This document shows positions 1-5,971 of a stretch of DNA of 5,971 nucleotides, piece by piece. The notes below the pieces were generated by a model. It was not told the origin of the DNA. It saw only the letters and a list, made by a program, of their open reading frames with translations, and ran no database searches. Every line of letters starts with the position of its first letter. Positions within the stretch are counted from its first letter, which is position 1. The position numbers and the translations under genes are program-made. The stretch is from Burkholderiaceae bacterium (GTDB taxonomy: Bacteria; Pseudomonadota; Gammaproteobacteria; Burkholderiales; Burkholderiaceae_C), in the NCBI GenBank assembly GCA_029864165.1, contig JAOTTZ010000131.1, positions 1 to 5,971 on the forward strand, written 5' to 3'.

Positions 1-1905
<1,905 letters not shown>

Positions 1906-2081
1906 AAATACTCCGTGTCGGTGGGAGACCCCTGGGCGTGGGGGTACCTCCGTCAGCGACTGGCTTTTCAGACATTGCGTCTGACGCTTGGTGGCTGGCC
2001 ACTACCAGCCGCTGGCGGACAACCCCGGCATTGCGCCGTGGCCCGACCAAACCTGTTCTCCGCAGTCGGATCAGAGAACAC

Positions 2082-2108
2082 TTGAAAAGGCGAGCCTCGC
2101 CCTTTCAA
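2082..2108 (-). terminator. Candidate attenuator hairpin upstream of rpoB
   Basis: On the minus strand UUGAAAGGGCG pairs with CGCCUUUUCAA across a 5-base AGGCU loop, giving 11 pairs with one G-U. The GC-rich core is followed by UUUU and preceded by A-rich sequence, as in an intrinsic terminator. The U-tract is short and broken by C, so partial rather than full termination is likely. This fits the need for read-through into rpoB. Confidence 0.5.
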
Positions 2109-2138
2109 CTGCTCTCATGGGCATACGCCCCAGCAAAC

Positions 2139-2166
2139 GGCCGGGCACCCTAGTCGGTGCCCGGCC
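2139..2166 (-). other. Perfect 11-bp inverted repeat just after rplL
   Basis: GGCCGGGCACC at 2139-2149 and GGTGCCCGGCC at 2156-2166 are exact reverse complements around a 6-base loop. The hairpin begins 13 bases after the rplL stop in transcript order. It has only a short TTT after it, so it looks more like an mRNA-stabilising 3' structure, an RNase III target or the first part of a tandem attenuator than a strong terminator by itself. Confidence 0.6.
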
Positions 2167-2179
2167 TGCGGCTGCATAC

Positions 2180-2560
2180 TTACTTCAACTCGGCTTTGGC
2201 GCCAGACTCTTCCAGCTTTTTCTTTGCCGCTTCGGCGTCGGCCTTTGCAATGCCTTCCTTGACCGCCTTGGGCGCGCCATCGACCAGGTCTTTGGCTTCC
2301 TTCAGGCCCAGGCCCGTCAGTTCGCGCACCACCTTGATGACCTGAACCTTGTTGGCGCCGACGTCGGTCAGCACAACATTGAACTCAGTCTGTTCTTCGG
2401 CCGCAGCAGCCGCCGCGCCACCACTGCCACCAGCGGCCGGGGCAGCCATTGCCGCGGCCGATACGCCGAACTTTTCTTCAATGGCCTTGACCAGGTCGTT
2501 GAGTTCCATCACCGACATGCTTTCCAGCGATTGCATGAACGCGTCTTTATCGAATGCCAT
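2180..2560 (-). CDS. rplL: 50S ribosomal protein L7/L12
   Basis: L7/L12 forms the flexible multi-copy stalk of the large subunit, bound through L10, and recruits and stimulates the GTPases EF-Tu, EF-G, IF2 and RF3. The 126-residue protein (E. coli about 121) shows the three family parts. An N-terminal dimerisation segment (about residues 1-33) includes [20 protein letters not shown]. An Ala/Gly-rich hinge (about 34-56) includes [14 protein letters not shown]. The C-terminal factor-binding domain includes [36 protein letters not shown] and [20 protein letters not shown]. The ATG at 2560-2558 has AGGA about 8 bases upstream. It sits 46 bases after rplJ in the same transcript, consistent with coordinated synthesis, although L12 is needed at several copies per ribosome. 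Confidence 0.98.
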   Translation of the reverse strand: MAFDKDAFMQSLESMSVMELNDLVKAIEEKFGVSAAAMAAPAAGGSGGAAAAAAEEQTEFNVVLTDVGANKVQVIKVVRELTGLGLKEAKDLVDGAPKAVKEGIAKADAEAAKKKLEESGAKAELK

Positions 2561-2606
2561 TTTGGGTTCCTAGATGATCGTGAATGTTTGTTTCAAGGTG
2601 GATCGT

Positions 2607-3125
2607 TCAGCCGGCGGGTACCGCCTGAGGCGAAGCAGCGTCTTGACGCTTTTCGGCCAAGGCGTCCAGGACACGAGCCAAGCGCGAGACCGGGGACTGC
2701 ATCAGGCCCAACAGTTGGGCCAACAGCACTTCCTTGGTCGGAATGGCTGCGAGGGCTTTAACGCCGCTCGCATCCAGTGCCTTGCCCGCATAGGCTCCTG
2801 CCTTGATCACCAGCATCTCGTTGCTCTTGGCAAAGTCGGCCATGATCTTGGCTGCCGCGACCGGGTCTTGTGAAAAACCGTAAATCAGCGGGCCGACCAT
2901 ATTTTTGGCAGCGCACTCAAACGGTGAGCCGGCGACAGCGCGACGGGCAAGGCTGTTCTTCAAAACGTGCAGGTAAACACCCTTGTCGCGCGCCTGCCGG
3001 CGCAATACGTCCAAATGCTCAACGGTCAGGCCACGGTATTCCGCCAGCGCCAGGCTTTGTGACCGCGCCACCTGAGCCGCCACATCGGACACCACGACCT
3101 GCTTTTCGCTTCTGTTAAGACTCAA
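2607..3125 (-). CDS. rplJ: 50S ribosomal protein L10, TTG start
   Basis: L10 anchors L7/L12 dimers to 23S rRNA at the base of the stalk and, with L12, represses its own mRNA in E. coli. Family features include SLNRSEKQ at the N terminus, [36 protein letters not shown], the [11 protein letters not shown] segment and the C-terminal helix that carries L12 ([20 protein letters not shown]). I place the start at the TTG at 3125-3123, giving 172 residues beginning [15 protein letters not shown] at 3137-3132 is exactly 6 bases upstream, and related L10 proteins begin MSLNRSEK (recalled). The longer 174-residue reading from TTG 3131-3129 would abut the Shine-Dalgarno with no spacing. There is no ATG near the N terminus. 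It follows a 311-base structured leader. Confidence 0.96.
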   Translation of the reverse strand: MSLNRSEKQVVVSDVAAQVARSQSLALAEYRGLTVEHLDVLRRQARDKGVYLHVLKNSLARRAVAGSPFECAAKNMVGPLIYGFSQDPVAAAKIMADFAKSNEMLVIKAGAYAGKALDASGVKALAAIPTKEVLLAQLLGLMQSPVSRLARVLDALAEKRQDAASPQAVPAG

Positions 3126-3131
3126 GGTCAA

Positions 3132-3137
3132 CTCCTC
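3132..3137 (-). promoter_or_regulatory. Ribosome binding site of rplJ, decides the TTG start
   Basis: GAGGAG on the minus strand is followed by TTGACC and then TTG. The 6-base gap to the second TTG is normal, while the first TTG touches the GAGGAG directly. The site therefore supports initiation at 3125 rather than 3131. Confidence 0.75.
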
Positions 3138-3273
3138 ACAATAAAGTGCTTCTTGGCGCTTGCGCGCCGCAAAACACAGGGCTAGCGACCTTTGCTTGCG
3201 GAAGGAAACAAACCCTCTTCAGCGGGACCGCCATCTGCGCTGGCTTCAAACGAGGCCTCATCGGCACCGCCCT

Positions 3274-3304
3274 CCATTAAGCGACCAGAAAGTCGCACCA
3301 ACGG
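3274..3304 (-). other. Bipartite stem-loop in the rplJ leader
   Basis: On the minus strand CCGUU pairs with AAUGG (one G-U), then an asymmetric internal loop (GGU opposite UU), then GCGAC pairs with GUCGC around a UUUCUG loop. Two helices separated by an asymmetric internal loop form the kind of element a ribosomal protein could bind. It is the best candidate for part of an L10 site. Confidence 0.5.
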
Positions 3305-3436
3305 TCTTCGATGGCCCACCGCGGCTATCGCCGCTGCGGCCCACCAGTTCACCTACGCCGCACCCACCAAGTGCGACGCAATTCATACCATGCATGCGTT
3401 CAATCTCATCAATACCGACGCCACTTTCCATCAGGC

Positions 3437-4141
3437 CTACGCGGCGGCGACATTGATCGACGCCGTATCAACCCGAACACCTACCCCCATGGTTGAAGAC
3501 AACGCCAACTTGCGCAGGTAGATGCCTTTGCTCGCGGCCGGTTTGGACTTGTTCAACGCATCGACCAGGGAACGCACGTTGCCGATCAGCTTGTCCGACT
3601 CGAAGGAGCGCAACCCGATCGCGGCGTGAACAATGCCCGCCTTATCGACACGGAACTGCACTTGGCCAGCCTTAGCGTTCTTGACCGCAGTGGCCACATC
3701 GGGCGTCACCGTGCCAACCTTTGGGTTGGGCATCAGGCCACGAGGGCCCAGGATTTGACCCAAGGTACCAACGATGCGCATGGTGTCGGGCGAAGCGATC
3801 ACAACGTCGAAACTCAGGTTGCCGGCCTTGACTTGCTCGGCCAGGTCGTCCATGCCTACGACATCGGCACCAGCAGCACGAGCCTCTTCGGCCTTGGCAC
3901 CTTGCGCGAACACCGCCACACGCTTGGTCTTGCCGGTGCCGTTGGGCAATACGACGGCACCGCGCACGACTTGATCGGACTTCTTCGCGTCGATGCCGAG
4001 TTGTATCGCCACGTCTATCGATTCGTCGAACTTGGCCGTAGCGCATTCCTTCACGACCGCAATGGCGTCGGCCAACGGATACAGTTTGTCGCTGTTGACT
4101 TTGCCAGCGTATGTTTTCTCGCGCTTGGTCAGCTTACCCAT
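3437..4141 (-). CDS. rplA: 50S ribosomal protein L1
   Basis: L1 binds 23S rRNA helices 76-78 to form the mobile stalk at the E site and assists release of deacylated tRNA. In E. coli it also represses translation of the rplK-rplA mRNA. At 234 residues it equals the E. coli length. Visible family motifs are [16 protein letters not shown] at the start, [59 protein letters not shown] and the C-terminal [20 protein letters not shown]. The ATG at 4141-4139 comes one base after the rplK stop, and GGAGGA inside the last codons of rplK serves as its Shine-Dalgarno, so translation of the two genes is probably coupled. The stop is TAG at 3439-3437. Confidence 0.98.
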   Translation of the reverse strand: MGKLTKREKTYAGKVNSDKLYPLADAIAVVKECATAKFDESIDVAIQLGIDAKKSDQVVRGAVVLPNGTGKTKRVAVFAQGAKAEEARAAGADVVGMDDLAEQVKAGNLSFDVVIASPDTMRIVGTLGQILGPRGLMPNPKVGTVTPDVATAVKNAKAGQVQFRVDKAGIVHAAIGLRSFESDKLIGNVRSLVDALNKSKPAASKGIYLRKLALSSTMGVGVRVDTASINVAAA

Positions 4142-4142
4142 A

Positions 4143-4574
4143 TCAAACTTCCTCCACCGTCACGCCCATCGAGCGTGCAGAGCCAGCGATCGTGCGAACC
4201 GCGGCGTCCAAATCGGCCGCGGTCAAATCTTTCATCTTGGCTTTGGCGATCTCTTCGACTTGCGCGCGAGTCAGGTTACCCACCTTGTCGATATGCGGTT
4301 TTGGCGAACCCTTCTCCAGCTTGAGCGCCCTCTTGATCAGCAGTCCGGCGGGCGGCGTTTTCAAGACGAAGCTGAATGACTTGTCTGCAAACGCAGTGAT
4401 TACCACCGGCAACATCAACCCTGGCTCGACGCTCTGCGTCTGGGCGTTGAACGCCTTGCAGAATTCCATGATATTCAAACCGCGCTGACCCAGCGCCGGG
4501 CCGATAGGCGGCGACGGGTTGGCTTTGCCCGCCGGCACTTGCAACTTGATGAATCCGACTATCTTCTTGGCCAT
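4143..4574 (-). CDS. rplK: 50S ribosomal protein L11
   Basis: L11 binds the GTPase-associated centre of 23S rRNA and takes part in factor-dependent GTP hydrolysis and in the RelA stringent response. The 143-residue protein has the standard layout. The N-terminal domain shows [20 protein letters not shown] and [20 protein letters not shown], including the proline-rich face around residues 20-26. The C-terminal RNA-binding domain shows [19 protein letters not shown] and [19 protein letters not shown]. The ATG at 4574-4572 has GGAG 9 bases upstream. It is followed by rplA after a single base and preceded by a 135-base spacer after nusG that carries a hairpin. Confidence 0.98.
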   Translation of the reverse strand: MAKKIVGFIKLQVPAGKANPSPPIGPALGQRGLNIMEFCKAFNAQTQSVEPGLMLPVVITAFADKSFSFVLKTPPAGLLIKRALKLEKGSPKPHIDKVGNLTRAQVEEIAKAKMKDLTAADLDAAVRTIAGSARSMGVTVEEV

Positions 4575-4709
4575 ACAAACTTTCTCCTATGAGTGCAAAC
4601 GCAAAGGGTTGGCTACCTTTGCTCCTCGTGCCAATGTCACGTCACTGGCCGTAACGAGCGGGGTGGGCGGCGAGCCAGCTCACCGCAAGCGCCCCGCCAG
4701 GCGCTGGGC
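4575..4709 (-). promoter_or_regulatory. nusG-rplK spacer
   Basis: This 135-base spacer contains two inverted repeats. One at 4688-4705 (AGCGCC and GGCGCT, 6-base loop) begins five bases after the nusG stop and lacks a T-run, so it is unlikely to be an efficient terminator. The other, at 4601-4622, is the candidate L1 site. E. coli has a promoter in this spacer for the L11 operon, but I see no convincing sigma-70 -35/-10 pair here. Confidence 0.4.
4601..4622 (-). promoter_or_regulatory. Hairpin upstream of rplK, candidate L1 operator
   Basis: GCAAAGG and CCTTTGC form a perfect 7-bp stem with an 8-base loop; the inner end of the stem is about 26-27 bases upstream of the rplK ATG and its base does not cover the GGAG. 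E. coli L1 represses translation of the L11 operon by binding a hairpin with asymmetric loops near the rplK start that mimics its rRNA site. The position and flanking GAG/CTC pairing potential fit, but I could not match a precise L1 consensus. Confidence 0.4.
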
Positions 4710-5306
4710 TCAAATCTTCTCGACTTGCTCGAAGTCGAGTTCGACCGGCGTCGCACGGCCAAAAATCGTCACTGAAACACGCACTTTGGACTTGTCGTAA
4801 TTGACATCTTCGATCGCACCGTGGAAGTCAGTGAACGGACCGTCCTTGATTCGCACCAGTTCGCCCACCACCCACTCCACCTTGGGCCGCGGCCGCTCCA
4901 TGCCTTCTTGCATCTGGTTGACGATCTTCATCACCTCGTCTTCGGAAATCGGCGCCGGCCGGTTCTTGGTGCCGCCGACGAAGCCAGTAACTTTCGCGGT
5001 TTGCTTGACCAAGTGCCAGGTATCGTCGTCCATGTCCATCTCGACCAGCACGTAACCCGGGAAGAAGCGGCGTTCGCTGACAGCCTTCTTGCCCTTCTTC
5101 AACTCGACAACTTCTTCCATCGGTACCAGAATGCGGCCAAACTTATCCTGCATGTCCGAACGGCCAATGCGCTCGTGCAGATTGCGTTCGACTACCTTTT
5201 CCATACCCGAATAGGCGTGCACCACGTACCAGCGCTTGGTAGAACCCAAAGCCGCACCAGCGGGATCGGCCGCCACGACAACGCCACTTTCAGTCATTGG
5301 TTCCAT
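4710..5306 (-). CDS. nusG: Transcription termination/antitermination protein NusG
   Basis: NusG binds RNA polymerase through its N-terminal NGN domain, reducing pausing, and binds Rho or ribosomal protein S10 through its C-terminal KOW domain. The NGN domain runs from about residue 25 ([20 protein letters not shown]) through [19 protein letters not shown], the conserved [12 protein letters not shown] and [14 protein letters not shown]. The KOW domain from about residue 147 shows [16 protein letters not shown] and ends [20 protein letters not shown]. At 198 residues it is longer than the E. coli protein (181) because of about 17 extra N-terminal residues. The start is uncertain: ATG 5306-5304 is used here, but ATG 5297-5295 (MTESGVVV, 195 residues) looks closer to relatives, and neither has a strong Shine-Dalgarno. 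It is 39 bases after secE. Confidence 0.96.
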   Translation of the reverse strand: MEPMTESGVVVAADPAGAALGSTKRWYVVHAYSGMEKVVERNLHERIGRSDMQDKFGRILVPMEEVVELKKGKKAVSERRFFPGYVLVEMDMDDDTWHLVKQTAKVTGFVGGTKNRPAPISEDEVMKIVNQMQEGMERPRPKVEWVVGELVRIKDGPFTDFHGAIEDVNYDKSKVRVSVTIFGRATPVELDFEQVEKI

Positions 5307-5345
5307 TCTTTGCAGGCCGTCAACTTCACAAATACGCTAAGGCTC

Positions 5346-5729
5346 TCAGCTTCTCCAACCGAGAACCAAGTCATACAGCACCCACTCCAAGGTCTTGTCG
5401 GTCAGCCACAGGAACAGCGCCATCACGAAAACAAACGAAAACACATAACCCGTCATCTGCAGCGCTTCCTTGCGGGTTGGCCACACCACCTTGCCCACTT
5501 CGCGCAGCGCGTCGCGCCCGAAAGCAATCAATTCTTTGCCACTCTCAGAGGTGAAGAAGACCGCCACCGCCACCGCCAGCACCAGCAACAGCAACACAAC
5601 GCGCAGCCACAATTCCATAGCGCCGAGAACGTAAAACCCAGCCACTGCCGCAACCACGAGCACACCCGCGGTCGCGAGCTTGGCCTTGTCTGCGCCTGTG
5701 GAAACGGTTTCGACTTGCTGACTCGACAT
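5346..5729 (-). CDS. secE: Preprotein translocase subunit SecE
   Basis: SecE is the essential small subunit of the SecYEG channel in the inner membrane and clamps SecY. The 127-residue protein matches the three-helix form and length of E. coli SecE. Hydrophobic segments lie at about residues 18-37, 40-59 and 94-110. The conserved amphipathic cytoplasmic helix and hinge, FGRDALREVGKVVWPTRKEA, lies at about 70-89. I chose ATG 5729-5727 because MSSQQVETVSTGADKAK matches the start of relatives (recalled). An in-frame GTG at 5738-5736 adds three residues and has GAGG 10 bases upstream, so a 130-residue form is possible. It begins 33 bases after the tRNA-Trp gene, and no promoter is visible in that gap. 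Confidence 0.95.
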   Translation of the reverse strand: MSSQQVETVSTGADKAKLATAGVLVVAAVAGFYVLGAMELWLRVVLLLLVLAVAVAVFFTSESGKELIAFGRDALREVGKVVWPTRKEALQMTGYVFSFVFVMALFLWLTDKTLEWVLYDLVLGWRS

Positions 5730-5762
5730 ACTTTTCACTTCGCTAAAACCTCACCCCGGGCG

Positions 5763-5838
5763 TGGCAGGGGCGGAGGGCATCGAACCCCCAACCTCTGGT
5801 TTTGGAGACCAGCGCTCTGCCAATTGAGCTACGCCCCT
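5763..5838 (-). tRNA. tRNA-Trp, anticodon CCA
   Basis: The 76-base gene folds as a complete cloverleaf. The acceptor stem AGGGGCG pairs with CGCCCCT, followed by discriminator G and an encoded CCA end. The D arm is AGCTCAATTGGCAGAGC. The anticodon stem CTGGT/ACCAG encloses the loop CTCCAAA with anticodon CCA, and the T loop is TTCGATG. It decodes UGG. It lies 9 bases after the tuf stop and just before secE, a placement recalled as typical of betaproteobacteria. It is probably cut from a tuf-trpT-secE transcript. Confidence 0.97.
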
Positions 5839-5847
5839 GTGGCACGT

Positions 5848-5971
<124 letters not shown>

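Larger units (their letters stand above)
1906..2179 (-). promoter_or_regulatory. rplL-rpoB intergenic region, rich in hairpins, no gene
   Basis: This 274-base spacer lies between the rplL stop and the rpoB start and holds no recognisable coding sequence. In transcript order it contains an 11-bp perfect stem at 2139-2166, a stem with a U-tract at 2082-2108, a 7-bp stem at 2054-2080 (TGTTCTC and GAGAACA, 13-base loop), and a 6-bp stem at 1993-2010 (GGCTGG and CCAGCC, 6-base loop). In E. coli the same spacer holds a partial terminator that sets the ratio of ribosomal protein to polymerase synthesis, plus an RNase III cleavage site. Equivalent roles here are inferred from position and structure. 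I see no convincing -35/-10 pair for a separate rpoB promoter. Confidence 0.6.
3126..3436 (-). promoter_or_regulatory. rplA-rplJ leader, candidate L10(L12)4 autoregulatory region
   Basis: This 311-base stretch separates the rplA stop from the rplJ start and contains no gene that I can support. It is rich in inverted repeats. These are a bipartite stem at 3274-3304, a GCGGC/GCCGC stem with a 4-base loop at 3321-3334, a 7-bp stem with one G-U at 3191-3212, and a GGCGC/GCGCC stem closed by a GCAA tetraloop at 3155-3168. In E. coli the L10-L12 complex binds the rplJ leader about 140 bases or more upstream of the start and represses translation of rplJ and rplL. The 3274-3304 stem lies about 150-180 bases upstream of the TTG here. 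The assignment rests on position and structure; I could not confirm the kink-turn of the L10 leader family. Confidence 0.55.

Noticed and set aside
3129..3131. The more upstream TTG as the rplJ start.
   Set aside because: It directly touches the GAGGAG ribosome binding site with no spacing, and it adds residues absent from recalled relatives.
3160..3521. Overlapping plus-strand open frames of 60-110 codons covering the rplA-rplJ leader.
   Set aside because: They are low-complexity, Pro/Arg/Ser/Thr-rich products in several frames at once, and they extend into the antisense of rplA. The structure of the leader RNA explains the region better.
4623..4687. A sigma-70 promoter for the rplK operon, as found in E. 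coli.
   Set aside because: Only loose matches such as TTGGCA were seen, without a suitable -10 at 16-18 bases, so no promoter is claimed.
4688..4705. AGCGCC/GGCGCT hairpin after nusG as a terminator.
   Set aside because: No T-run follows it on the transcript, and the downstream ribosomal genes need read-through or a separate promoter that cannot be shown.

Overview
The window holds one conserved block of transcription and translation genes, all on the minus strand. In transcription order (high to low coordinates) it reads tuf (3' end only), tRNA-Trp, secE, nusG, rplK (L11), rplA (L1), rplJ (L10), rplL (L7/L12) and rpoB (5' half only). The order tuf-trpT-secE-nusG-rplKAJL-rpoB and the protein sequences point to a betaproteobacterium. 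RpoB, NusG and SecE read most like Burkholderiales of the Comamonadaceae type. This placement comes from recalled family sequences, not from a search.

Layout on the + scale: rpoB 1-1905; rplL-rpoB spacer with several hairpins 1906-2179; rplL 2180-2560; rplJ 2607-3125; a 311-base structured leader 3126-3436; rplA 3437-4141; rplK 4143-4574; a 135-base spacer with a hairpin 4575-4709; nusG 4710-5306; secE 5346-5729; tRNA-Trp 5763-5838; tuf 5848 to the window end. No gene is supported on the plus strand.

The genes work together. EF-Tu delivers aminoacyl-tRNA. L11, L10 and L7/L12 build the part of the large subunit that recruits and activates translation GTPases. L1 forms the mobile stalk at the E site. 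NusG links RNA polymerase to Rho or the ribosome, SecE is a core part of the protein export channel, and RpoB is the beta subunit of RNA polymerase. The spacers before rplK, before rplJ and before rpoB carry inverted repeats. These are where E. coli has, respectively, L1 feedback control, L10 feedback control, and an attenuator with RNase III processing.

The one abnormal feature is in rpoB. The reading frame stops at 703-705 after about 400 residues, and the rest of the protein continues intact in another frame from 704 down to the window edge. Compared with the family, two bases are missing from a Tyr-Asn codon pair. This is either a sequence error or a real lesion in an essential gene. I found no mobile element, CRISPR array, phage gene or new defence-type system; apart from the rpoB break this is a core-genome region.
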